From Mesorhizobium sp. dw_380 (GTDB taxonomy: Bacteria; Pseudomonadota; Alphaproteobacteria; Rhizobiales; Rhizobiaceae): a DNA stretch of 64,000 nucleotides. Shown one piece after another: positions 34,710-42,876 of this stretch. How positions within the stretch are numbered: position 1 is the stretch's first letter; each line of letters opens with the position of its first letter. A program made the position numbers and the translations under genes. The notes below the pieces were generated by a model. That model ran no database searches, was not told the DNA's origin, and saw nothing but the letters and a program-made list of their open reading frames with translations. The stretch covers positions 57,975 to 121,974 of the forward strand of contig NZ_JAFFIW010000019.1 of the NCBI RefSeq assembly GCF_018588885.1, read 5' to 3'.

Positions 34710-34940
34710 ATGAATACGACCATTCGAAAGATCGGCAATTCCGAAGGCCTGATCCTACCGAAAGAACTTCTCGATCGCGTGAATCTGAAGGCGGGTGACA
34801 ATGTGGTCGTTGTTCAAGAGGGTCAGGAGCTTCGCTTGCGCCGCCTTGAGGACTCTGCCGAAGAGTTCGAACGCAAGATGAAGATCGCGCGTGAGCGGAT
34901 GAAGAAATATGAGGTTGCCTATCGCGCACTCGCGAAATGA
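34710..34940 (+). CDS. AbrB/MazE-type antitoxin
   Basis: 76-aa protein with an N-terminal SpoVT/AbrB swapped-hairpin domain (IRKIGNSEGLILPKELLDRVNLKAGD, about 5-30) and a charged helical C-terminus (50-76) suited to wrapping a toxin. It overlaps the toxin start by 4 bases (ATGA), so the antitoxin is made first. It would neutralise the Doc-like toxin and bind the repeats upstream. Confidence 0.9.
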   Translation: MNTTIRKIGNSEGLILPKELLDRVNLKAGDNVVVVQEGQELRLRRLEDSAEEFERKMKIARERMKKYEVAYRALAK

Positions 34941-35323
34941 CCGAACATCATTCCCGAGAGTTCGTGGAAGCGATGCACGCCGAGCAGTTGCGCCTTCACG
35001 GCGGCGCGCCGGGTATCCGGGACGGAGGCATGTTGGAATCAGCGCTCGCCAGACCCCGACAGAAAGAGGCCTACGGTGAGCCCGATCTCTGCGAACTGGC
35101 AGCCGCCTATCTCTTCGGAATCGCCAAGAACCATCCGTTCGTTGACGGCAACAAACGCACCGCTTTTGCCGCAGCAGACTTGTTTCTCTACTTCAACGGG
35201 TTGAGCATTGAAGCCGATCCAGCGGATATCATCCAGTTGGTTATGATGGTTGCCGCCAGCGAGATCGATGAAGCCGGTGCCGCCGCTTTCTTCCGCGATC
35301 ATGTGGTCAAGCTCGAGGACTAG
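34937..35323 (+). CDS. Doc/Fic-family toxin
   Basis: 128-aa all-helical Fic-fold protein with the motif HPFVDGNKRTAF (66-77). His66 and the G-N-K-R at 71-74 match the Doc subgroup, which phosphorylates EF-Tu, rather than canonical AMP-transferring Fic (GNGR). GIRDGGMLESALARP near 26-40 is the Doc N-terminal signature. The partner is an AbrB-type antitoxin and not Phd. It converges with the Gre-like gene, overlapping it by 4 bases. Confidence 0.92.
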   Translation: MTEHHSREFVEAMHAEQLRLHGGAPGIRDGGMLESALARPRQKEAYGEPDLCELAAAYLFGIAKNHPFVDGNKRTAFAAADLFLYFNGLSIEADPADIIQLVMMVAASEIDEAGAAAFFRDHVVKLED

Positions 35324-35793
35324 CTCTCCGACAGCTTGACGATTTCCCATTCCTTGCCGTTGACGGTTGCGACGTCACCGACCTTCTTGCCGAACAGGGC
35401 CATGGCCATCGGTGAAACATGCGAAATGCTGCCCTTGGCCGGGTCAGCTTCGTCCTCGCCGACGATCTTCCAGTGCACCTTCCTGCCGTCATCGCCCTCA
35501 AGCGTGACGCCCATGCCGAAGCGGACGACGTCGCCGCCGGGTCCCGGTGCGGAAAGCTCTGCACTCTCCCGCCGCGCCGTCCAATAGCGCAGGTCACGCG
35601 ACACCACTGCGATGCGCTCGCGGTCCCCCCGCCTCTCGGCCTTTGCCAGGAGATCGCGCAGATCAGCCAGAGTCTCCTCGATCTGCGCCAGGCCTCGCTC
35701 CGTCACAAGATTGCGGTGGGTGCTGATCGGCCGCTCGCCGACACCGGCGATGGCGTTCTCGCTGTCTTCCTCGCGGGTAAAAGCTCTGCTCAT
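35320..35793 (-). CDS. GreA/GreB family transcription elongation factor
   Basis: 157-aa protein with an N-terminal coiled-coil region (about 25-75: ERGLAQIEETLADLRDLLAKAERRGD) and a C-terminal FKBP-like Gre domain (about 80-157: SPMAMALFGKKVGDVATVNG). Gre factors rescue backtracked RNA polymerase by stimulating transcript cleavage. This shorter member with a helical spacer is a common second copy in Hyphomicrobiales. ATG 35793 is preferred over the preceding in-frame TTG. Confidence 0.85.
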   Translation of the reverse strand: MSRAFTREEDSENAIAGVGERPISTHRNLVTERGLAQIEETLADLRDLLAKAERRGDRERIAVVSRDLRYWTARRESAELSAPGPGGDVVRFGMGVTLEGDDGRKVHWKIVGEDEADPAKGSISHVSPMAMALFGKKVGDVATVNGKEWEIVKLSES

Positions 35794-35915
35794 CAATCGA
35801 ACTTAGGCGCCGAATGGCTGTTCGACAAGCCATTGTCGGTCCCCGCGAAAGACCAGCTCGAATCGCCTGGCACGATTCCTGCTGTGTCAGGGCTGAACGC
35901 TGGGAAGCTGTGCCG

Positions 35916-37292
35916 ATGTTGAACAGACGAACACTGCTGACGCAGACCGCCGGCTTTGCCGTCATCGGCCTCTCGTTTGGCAGAGCGGCGGCCGCCAGCC
36001 TGACCGGCATCGAGAAGGCCTCGATGCGCGGCTCGATCAACGCCACCGAACTCGGCGTGCAACCCGGCATTTTCGACGACCAGAGCAAAGCCTTTGCCAA
36101 GCTGCTGCGCGACGCGAACAGCCGCGATATGCCGGTGTTCCTGCCGCCCGGCACCTATGTGGTCTCCAATCTCTCGCTGCCCAGCCGCGTGCGCCTTTCC
36201 GGTGTCCCGGGTGCGACGCGGATCGTCTATGGCGGCGATGGCCACCTCCTCATGGCCGAACAGGCCGACCATATCGAACTGAGCGGCCTGGTCTTCGATG
36301 GTTCGAACCGCTCGATGGGCGACTATGCGCAAGGACTGCTCGATCTGCGCAGGGTCGCGCACGTCGTTGTCGACAATTGCCAGATAACCGGCAGCGGCAA
36401 GAACGGACTGGCGCTGGAACACGCGGCGGGCCGCATCGAACGTTCTGATATATCGGGTGCAGCCGATGCCGGCATCTATTCGGTCGAAGCCGGCGGCCTG
36501 GCGATCACGGGCAACAGCATCTCCGACTGCGCCAATGGCGGCATCCTGGTGCACCGCTGGCAGGTGGCTGAAGACGGCACCATGGTCACCGGCAACCGCG
36601 TCGAACGCATCGGCGCGCGCAGCGGCGGGACCGGCCAGAACGGCAATGGCATCAATGCCTTCCGCGCCGGCAATGTCATTATCTCGGGCAATGTGGTTTC
36701 GGACTGCGCCTTCTCGGCAATCCGCGCCAACAGTTCCAGCAACCTGCAGATTTCAGGCAACACCTGTTCGCGCTCGGGCGAGACCGCGGTCTATTCCGAA
36801 TTCTCGTTCGAGGGTGCTGTCATCAGCAACAACATCGTCGATGGCGCCGCCAACGGCATCTCGATCGTCAACTTCAACGAAGGCGGCCGCATGGGCGTCT
36901 GCTCCGGCAACATCGTGCGCAATTTGTCGACCAGCGGCCCCTACCCCGCCGATCCGCCCGGGTTCGGCGTCGGCATCGGCGTCGAGGCCGACACCACCGT
37001 TTCCAACAACGTCATCGAAAACGCGCCGCTCTACGGCATGTCGATCGGCTGGGGGCCATACCTGCGCAATGTCGTCGCCACCGGAAACATTATCCGCAAG
37101 GCAGGCACCGGCATCGTCGTCAGCGTGGTCGAGGGCGCCGGCACAGCCGTCATCTCGGACAATGTCATCGACGGAGCGCTGAACGGGGCAGTCGTCGGCC
37201 AGCGCTGGGCGGAGCCGGTGACGGCCGACCTCACCCGGTTGAGCAATAGCGGCTTTGCGCATCTGACCGTCGAGCGCAACCGCGTCAGCTGA
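35916..37292 (+). CDS. TIGR03808-type twin-arginine-translocated repeat protein
   Basis: 458-aa protein with a Tat signal (NRRTLLTQTAGF, then a hydrophobic stretch and Ala-Ala-Ala) and a right-handed parallel beta-helix body. Repeated ITGNSISDCANGG/ISGNVVSDCAFS-like turns (N-x-I/V hydrophobic rungs) continue to the C-terminus, as in pectate-lyase-like surface proteins. It is probably periplasmic or exported and may bind polysaccharide. No catalytic residues were identified. ATG 35916 is used; the in-frame extension to 35814 lacks a signal. Confidence 0.87.
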   Translation: MLNRRTLLTQTAGFAVIGLSFGRAAAASLTGIEKASMRGSINATELGVQPGIFDDQSKAFAKLLRDANSRDMPVFLPPGTYVVSNLSLPSRVRLSGVPGATRIVYGGDGHLLMAEQADHIELSGLVFDGSNRSMGDYAQGLLDLRRVAHVVVDNCQITGSGKNGLALEHAAGRIERSDISGAADAGIYSVEAGGLAITGNSISDCANGGILVHRWQVAEDGTMVTGNRVERIGARSGGTGQNGNGINAFRAGNVIISGNVVSDCAFSAIRANSSSNLQISGNTCSRSGETAVYSEFSFEGAVISNNIVDGAANGISIVNFNEGGRMGVCSGNIVRNLSTSGPYPADPPGFGVGIGVEADTTVSNNVIENAPLYGMSIGWGPYLRNVVATGNIIRKAGTGIVVSVVEGAGTAVISDNVIDGALNGAVVGQRWAEPVTADLTRLSNSGFAHLTVERNRVS

Positions 37293-37300
37293 TTGCTGCT

Positions 37301-38305
37301 TCAATTCAAGGCCGGCGTCGGCCTCAGCGCCCCAACCTTGGCGCCGATCCGGCTTTCGATCGGCGCGGTCGCCAGTTCGAGCAGCTTTGCCGCCAAGGCC
37401 TCGTCCGTATGCAGCAGCCTGGCAAGGACGGCGGCAGCTATCGCCTCGCCAGCGCGGCCGGCGCCATCGTCACACTTGATCGCTATGCCGAGGCCAAGTT
37501 CAGGTATCGCGCTGCAGTGGACGCCTTCGGCGCCGCCTTTCGCAAAAATCCGGCCAGGTGCTGCTTCCATCAGAGCGAGATCGGCGCGGCCGGTGCCGGC
37601 GACAAAGAAGGGTTCCGCCATGCAGGCGGAGAGCAGGCGCTTCGCGGCCTTGGCTCGCTCAGGGCCAAAGCCGTTGGTCGTGGCCATGCGGGCAAAGCCC
37701 AGCGCGAAACTTTTGAGTGGCACCGCGTAGGTCGGGATTGAGCAGCCGTCGGTCGCCCGCTCAGCCGCGCCATGAGCAGCGCCGGTGATTTCCTGCATGG
37801 CGTCGCGCACCATCTCCTGCAGGGCGTGCCCGGCCTTGACGTAGCCACGGTGCGCAATGCCAGCATGGACGCAGGTGCAGAGGAAGCCGGAATGCTTGCC
37901 GGAGCAGTTGTTGTGCAGCGCATTGGGCCAGCCGCCGGCGCGCGCAAGTGCGATCTCCGCATCATGATTCGAGGGCCAATGCGTGCCGCATTCGAGCGCT
38001 GACTTGTCCAGCCCGGCCCTGGCCAGCATGGAGCGCGCCAGTTCGACATGCGCCGGCTCGCCCGAATGGGAGGCACAGGCAAGCGCCAGTTCGCGGTTGC
38101 CGAAGCCATAGGCATCGGCCGCACCGGTTTCGACCAGAGGCAGGGCCTGGATCGCCTTGACAGCCGAGCGCGGAAACACCGGCTTCGAGGTGTCGCCGAT
38201 CTCCCAGACCGCCTTGCCGTCGGCATCGAAGACCGCGACGGCGCCGCGATGCGCGCTCTCGACGATCGCGCCGCGCAGAACCTCGATCAGAACCGGATTT
38301 GTCAT
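37301..38305 (-). CDS. Asparaginase, Rhizobium etli ReAV type
   Basis: 334-aa L-asparaginase of the zinc-containing class 3 family (PF06089) that splits asparagine into aspartate and ammonia. Equivalent catalytic residues are present: Ser47 and Lys50 (RSAVK), Ser79, and the zinc site Cys134, Lys137 (CSGKHSG) and Cys188. It is unrelated to E. coli AnsA/AnsB. ATG 38305 is preferred over a start 15 bases upstream. The stop faces the TIGR03808 gene 8 bases away. Confidence 0.93.
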   Translation of the reverse strand: MTNPVLIEVLRGAIVESAHRGAVAVFDADGKAVWEIGDTSKPVFPRSAVKAIQALPLVETGAADAYGFGNRELALACASHSGEPAHVELARSMLARAGLDKSALECGTHWPSNHDAEIALARAGGWPNALHNNCSGKHSGFLCTCVHAGIAHRGYVKAGHALQEMVRDAMQEITGAAHGAAERATDGCSIPTYAVPLKSFALGFARMATTNGFGPERAKAAKRLLSACMAEPFFVAGTGRADLALMEAAPGRIFAKGGAEGVHCSAIPELGLGIAIKCDDGAGRAGEAIAAAVLARLLHTDEALAAKLLELATAPIESRIGAKVGALRPTPALN

Positions 38306-38329
38306 GCCGCCTCCCGCCAAATCAAAGTG

Positions 38330-38374
38330 TTACAGCGTCCTTTGCGCGCCCAAAAAAGGCGCGCGGCGCTGTAA
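38330..38374. terminator. Interrupted inverted repeat between thiolase and asparaginase genes
   Basis: Outer 8-bp arms TTACAGCG/CGCTGTAA and inner 7-bp arms GCGCGCC/GGCGCGC enclose an A-rich loop. It lies directly after the thiolase stop and ahead of the asparaginase start, both on the minus strand. It is probably the thiolase mRNA end. Confidence 0.5.
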
Positions 38375-38384
38375 TGCGGGCGGT

Positions 38385-39551
38385 TTACCTGATCCGATCG
38401 AGAATGGAAACGTAGTTGGCGACGGCCGCACCACCCATGTTGAAGATACCGCCGAGCTTTGCGCCCGGCACCTGGATGCCGCCGGCTTCGCCGACAAGCT
38501 GCATGGCGGTCAGGACATGCATGGACACACCGGTGGCGCCGATCGGATGGCCCTTGGCCTTCAACCCGCCGGAGGGATTGACCGGCAAGCGGCCATCCTT
38601 GGCCGTTGTGCCGTCGAGCGCCAGCTTGGCACCCTCGCCCGGCCTGGCCAGCCCCATCGCCTCATATTCGATCAGTTCGGCAATGGTGAAACAGTCATGC
38701 GTCTCGACGAAGGATAGGTCGTCGAGCGTGACGCCAGCGTTTGTCAGCGCGCGGGTCCAGGCCTGCTCGCAGCCCTCGAAGGCCAGGATGTCGCGCTTCG
38801 ACATCGGCAGGAAGTCCTGCACATGTTCGTTGGCGCGGAAGGCGACGGCGCGGCGCATCTTCAGGGCGGTTGCCGTGTCGGCAAGGATAAGAGCCGCAGC
38901 ACCGTCCGAGACCAGCGAGCAGTCGGTGCGCTTGAGCGGACCGGCCACGAAGGGGTTCTTCTCGCTCTCCTGGCGGCAGAACTCATAGCCGAAATCCTTG
39001 CGCATCTGCGCATAGGGATTGTCGACGCCGTTCTTGTGGTTCTTGGCGGCGATCATGGCGAGTGCGTCCGACTGGTCGCCATAGCGCTGGAAATAGGCCT
39101 GCGCGATCTTGCCGAACACACCGGCGAAGCCCGCCGGCGTCTCGCCATCCTCCGGCAGATAGGAAGCCTTCAGCAGGTTCTTGCCGATCTCGGGGCCGGG
39201 TGTCGTCGTCATCTGCTCGGCGCCGACCACCAGCACGATGCGGGCGGCGTTTGCGTCGATGGCGCGAATGCCTTGCCTGACCGCCGCCGATCCCGTGGCG
39301 CAGGCGTTCTCGACGCGCGTCGCCGGCTTGAAGCGCAACCGGTCGTCCGCCTGAAGCACCAGGCTGGCGGTAAAATCCTGCGCTGAAAAGCCGGCATTGA
39401 AATGGCCGAGCACGATCTCGTCGACCTCGTCCGGGCCGATGCCGGCATGATCGAGCGCGTCCGTCGCGACCTTGACGATCAGTTTTTCGAGCGTCTCGCC
39501 TTCAAGCTTGCCGAAGCGCGAATGCGCCCAGCCAACGATGCATGCGGTCAT
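38385..39551 (-). CDS. Thiolase family protein (acetyl-CoA acetyltransferase / SCP-x-like)
   Basis: 388-aa thiolase-fold enzyme. The acylated Cys is Cys84 (ENACATGS), ETHDCF lies near 285 and the C-terminal KGHPIGATG has His335. Lack of the classical CxG near the C-terminus (NMGGAA instead) places it with SCP-x/thiolase-domain proteins, whose acyl substrates vary. ATG 39551 is the family start. It diverges from betI. Confidence 0.9.
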   Translation of the reverse strand: MTACIVGWAHSRFGKLEGETLEKLIVKVATDALDHAGIGPDEVDEIVLGHFNAGFSAQDFTASLVLQADDRLRFKPATRVENACATGSAAVRQGIRAIDANAARIVLVVGAEQMTTTPGPEIGKNLLKASYLPEDGETPAGFAGVFGKIAQAYFQRYGDQSDALAMIAAKNHKNGVDNPYAQMRKDFGYEFCRQESEKNPFVAGPLKRTDCSLVSDGAAALILADTATALKMRRAVAFRANEHVQDFLPMSKRDILAFEGCEQAWTRALTNAGVTLDDLSFVETHDCFTIAELIEYEAMGLARPGEGAKLALDGTTAKDGRLPVNPSGGLKAKGHPIGATGVSMHVLTAMQLVGEAGGIQVPGAKLGGIFNMGGAAVANYVSILDRIR

Positions 39552-39699
39552 GGCGGTCTCCATCCTTGGCGCCAGCTCAACATGTGGGCCCATGGCGCAG
39601 TTCGCCTTTATTGTTCAAATATAAACATTCCTACCCAAGCCGTGAAGGGCCGGAAGCAGACAATCGCTTGGTACAGGTCGCGCCAGTGTCGATTTTTTG

Positions 39700-39718
39700 T
39701 TGATTGATCCGTCAATAA
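39700..39718. promoter_or_regulatory. BetI operator candidate
   Basis: TTGATTGATCCGTCAATAA is an inverted repeat (ATTGA...TCAAT) of the form known for BetI sites (TTGATTGGACGTTCAAT-like in E. coli). It sits 31 bases upstream of betI. It would allow choline-relieved autorepression of the bet operon. Confidence 0.7.
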
Positions 39719-39749
39719 AAAATAATCTCCTATCAAAATCGGAAACAAC

Positions 39750-40340
39750 ATGCCGAAAATCGGAATGGAGCCACTTCGCCGCAAGGCGCTCATCGACGCG
39801 ACGATCTCTGCGATCGGCGAGCGCGGCTCGCTTGACGTGACCATGTCCGAGATCGCCGGGCGCGCCGGCGTGTCCTCGGCCCTTGCCCATCACTATTTCG
39901 GCGCCAAGGACGAGCTGTTGCTGGCGACGATGCGGCACATCCTGGCCGAACTGACCATCGATATGCGCCGCGCCCTGCAATCTGCTGGCACTCCGCGCGA
40001 ACGCGTGTCGGCGGTGGTGGCCGTCAATTTCTCCGACGTCCAGTTCCAGCCGGAAACCATTGCCGCCTGGCTTGCCTTCTATGTCGAGGCGCAGAAGTCG
40101 TCCTCGCTGCGCCGGCTGCTCAGGGTCTATGCGCGGCGGCTGCATTCAAACCTGATGAGCGGGCTGACCGGCATCCTGCCCAGGGCCGAGGCCGACCGCG
40201 CCGCTGAAGCGACAGCGGCGATGATCGACGGGCTGTACATCAGGCGGGCGCTGAAGGACGGCGTGCCCGGCGCCGCGACCGCGATCGCGCTGGTCGAGGA
40301 TTATCTCGAAACCAAACTCGGCGAGCGGCACAAACAGTGA
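39750..40340 (+). CDS. betI: Transcriptional repressor BetI (TetR family)
   Basis: 196-aa TetR-type repressor that senses choline and controls betaine synthesis. The N-terminal helix-turn-helix (TMSEIAGRAGVSSALAHHYFGAKDELL, about 31-57) is highly characteristic of BetI, as are the LAFYVEAQ and DGLYIRRAL segments of the ligand domain. It overlaps betC by 4 bases, which sets the operon order betI-betC as in Sinorhizobium. Confidence 0.95.
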   Translation: MPKIGMEPLRRKALIDATISAIGERGSLDVTMSEIAGRAGVSSALAHHYFGAKDELLLATMRHILAELTIDMRRALQSAGTPRERVSAVVAVNFSDVQFQPETIAAWLAFYVEAQKSSSLRRLLRVYARRLHSNLMSGLTGILPRAEADRAAEATAAMIDGLYIRRALKDGVPGAATAIALVEDYLETKLGERHKQ

Positions 40341-41866
40341 CAACGAAGCGACCCAATTTCCTGATCGTCATGGTCGATCAGCTCAACGGGACTTTTTTCC
40401 CCGATGGGCCGGCCGCGTTTCTGCACGCTCCAAATTTGAAAGCGCTGGCCGCGCGGTCGGCACGCTTTGCGAACAACTACACCGCTTCGCCACTCTGCGC
40501 ACCGGGCCGCGCCTCGTTCATGAGCGGCCAATTGCCGTCGCGCACCGAGGTCTATGACAACGCCGCCGAATTCGTGTCCTCGATCCCGACCTTTGCCCAT
40601 CACCTGCGCTCCGACGGCTATCACACCGTGCTCTCAGGCAAGATGCATTTCGTCGGGCCGGACCAGTTGCATGGCTTCGAGGAACGGCTGACCACCGACA
40701 TCTATCCGGCCGATTTCGGCTGGACGCCGGACTACCGCAAGCCCGGAGAGCGCATCGACTGGTGGTATCACAATCTGGGCTCGGTGACCGGCGCCGGTGT
40801 CGCCGAGATCAGCAACCAGTTGGAGTATGACGACGAGGTCGCCTTCCACGCGGTGCAAAAACTCTACGACTTCGCCCGCGTCTCCGATGACACCGCGCAC
40901 CGGCCCTGGTGCCTGACCGTCTCCTTCACCCATCCACACGATCCCTATGTGGCACGACGGCAGTACTGGGACCTTTACGAAGACAGTCCGGCGCTCGAAC
41001 CGGAGATAGGCTTCATTCCCTACGACAGGCAGGATCCGCATTCGCAACGGCTATACAAAGCCTCCGACTACGACAGTTTCGACATAACGGCAGAGCAGAT
41101 CCGCCGCTCGCGGCGCGGCTATTTCGCCAATATCTCCTATCTCGACGACAAGATCGGCGAACTGCTGTCGGTGCTGGAGCGCACGCGCATGCTCGACGAC
41201 ACCATCATCCTGTTCTGCTCGGACCACGGCGACATGCTCGGCGAGCGTGGGCTGTGGTTCAAGATGTGCTTCTTCGAGGGTTCGTCGCGCGTGCCGCTGA
41301 TGATCGCCGGCAAGGGCGTGCCGGCCGGGCTGATCGAGGCGCCGGTCTCCAATCTCGACGTGACGCCGACGCTGTGCGATCTCGCCGGCATCGACATGAG
41401 CGCGATTGCGCCATGGACCGATGGCCAGTCGCTGCTGCCTCTGCTTGAAGGCAAAAAGCGCACCGCACCGGTGTTGATGGAATATGCCGCCGAAGGCTCC
41501 AACGCGCCGTTGGTGGCGATCCGCGAGGGCCGCTACAAGTTTGTCCACTGCGAGATCGATCCGCCGCAGCTTTACGATCTCGAAGCCGACCCGCATGAGT
41601 TGAGCAATCTCGCCGCCGACCCGGTGCATGCCGGTCTGGTGGCAGCCTTCCTGGAAAAGGTCCGCGTGCGTTGGGACATGGCGGCTTTCGACGCCGCCGT
41701 GCGGGCCAGCCAGGCGCGGCGCTGGGTGGTCTATCCCGCACTGCGCAACGGCACGCACTATCCCTGGGAGTTCCAGCCGCTGCAGAAGGCTTCCGAACGC
41801 TACATGCGCAATCACATGGATTTGAACGTGCTCGAAGAGCAGAAACGGTTCCCGCGAGGCGAATGA
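40337..41866 (+). CDS. betC: Choline-sulfatase
   Basis: 509-aa sulfatase releasing choline from choline-O-sulfate. The sulfatase signature C-A-P-G-R (54-58) carries the Cys that is converted to formylglycine, and metal residues include Asp14 and the SDHGDMLGERGLW block near 297-310. The C-terminal QPLQKASERYMRNH tail is typical of choline-sulfatases and closes the oligomer. The stop overlaps the next start (ATGATG). Confidence 0.95.
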   Translation: MTTKRPNFLIVMVDQLNGTFFPDGPAAFLHAPNLKALAARSARFANNYTASPLCAPGRASFMSGQLPSRTEVYDNAAEFVSSIPTFAHHLRSDGYHTVLSGKMHFVGPDQLHGFEERLTTDIYPADFGWTPDYRKPGERIDWWYHNLGSVTGAGVAEISNQLEYDDEVAFHAVQKLYDFARVSDDTAHRPWCLTVSFTHPHDPYVARRQYWDLYEDSPALEPEIGFIPYDRQDPHSQRLYKASDYDSFDITAEQIRRSRRGYFANISYLDDKIGELLSVLERTRMLDDTIILFCSDHGDMLGERGLWFKMCFFEGSSRVPLMIAGKGVPAGLIEAPVSNLDVTPTLCDLAGIDMSAIAPWTDGQSLLPLLEGKKRTAPVLMEYAAEGSNAPLVAIREGRYKFVHCEIDPPQLYDLEADPHELSNLAADPVHAGLVAAFLEKVRVRWDMAAFDAAVRASQARRWVVYPALRNGTHYPWEFQPLQKASERYMRNHMDLNVLEEQKRFPRGE

Positions 41867-42873
41867 TGGCAGACCTTCTCGTCCCTTCCCTCGACCATCT
41901 CAGACAGGCCTATGCCGTCACCTCCAAGGCGACGCAGATCACGCCGCTGCTGGAATCGTCGGCGCTCGCCAGGGAGACCGGTGCGGCCCGCGTCTTCATC
42001 AAGCCGGAATCGCTGCAGTGGGCAGGCTCGTTCAAGATACGCGGCGCCTATTGGCGGCTGAAGCAGCTGTCGGCCGACGAGGCGAAGATGGGCGTCGTCG
42101 CCTATTCCTCCGGCAATTTCGCGCAAGGGCTGGCCGCCGCCGGCCAGGCGCTCGGCATTCCGGTCACGATCGTCATGCCGATCGATGCGCCGGCTGCCAA
42201 GCGTGACGCGACCGCAGGCTACGGAGCGCGCGTCGTGCTGACCGACCATGGCGAGCGCGCGCGGGAGGAGGTCGCTGCCGCGAAGGCGCGCGAGATCGCC
42301 GAGATGGAAGGCCTGGCCCTGCTGCATCCGTTCGACGATCCGGAGATCGTCGCCGGCCAGGCGGGCGCCGGGCTCGAAGCGCTCGACCAGCTTGCCGCCA
42401 AGGACGCCAGCGCCGACCTTTTGTTCTGTTCGGTCGGCGGTGGCGGGCTGATCGGCGGCGTTTCGCTCGCCTTCCACTATCTGTCGCCCGCGACCGAGAT
42501 CATTGGCGTCGAGCCGGAAGGTTTCAACGGCATGGGCTCGTCACTGGCGCATGGCAGCATCGAGACCATGCCGATAGGCCCGAAATCGATCTGCGACGGG
42601 CTGATGTCGCGGCGACCGGGCGACGCGCCCTTTGCGGCGGTCAAGGCCGCCGGTGTTCGCGGCATCACCGTCGACGACGCCTCGGTGCGGCGGGCAATGA
42701 AGATCGCCTTCGAGCGCATGAAGCTGGTGCTCGAGCCGTCGGGCGCGGCATCGCTGGCGGCGCTGCTCGGCGGCAAGGTGGATGTGCAGGGCAAGACCAT
42801 CCTTGTGATGGCAACTGGCGGCAACGTTTCGCTCGCCGATTTCATCACGCATATGAACGACGGGCGCATATGA
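41863..42873 (+). CDS. Threonine/serine dehydratase-like PLP enzyme in the bet operon
   Basis: 336-aa fold-type II PLP protein. Lys58 in GSFKIRGA is the Schiff-base residue; SSGNFAQGLA (about 82-91) binds the substrate and GGGGLIGG (about 193-200) the phosphate. No C-terminal ACT domain is present, as in catabolic dehydratases and serine racemase. It lies between betC and betA, overlapping the former and 3 bases from the latter. Conversion of serine, the end product of betaine demethylation, to pyruvate is a plausible inferred role. Confidence 0.88.
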   Translation: MMADLLVPSLDHLRQAYAVTSKATQITPLLESSALARETGAARVFIKPESLQWAGSFKIRGAYWRLKQLSADEAKMGVVAYSSGNFAQGLAAAGQALGIPVTIVMPIDAPAAKRDATAGYGARVVLTDHGERAREEVAAAKAREIAEMEGLALLHPFDDPEIVAGQAGAGLEALDQLAAKDASADLLFCSVGGGGLIGGVSLAFHYLSPATEIIGVEPEGFNGMGSSLAHGSIETMPIGPKSICDGLMSRRPGDAPFAAVKAAGVRGITVDDASVRRAMKIAFERMKLVLEPSGAASLAALLGGKVDVQGKTILVMATGGNVSLADFITHMNDGRI

Positions 42874-42876
42874 ACC

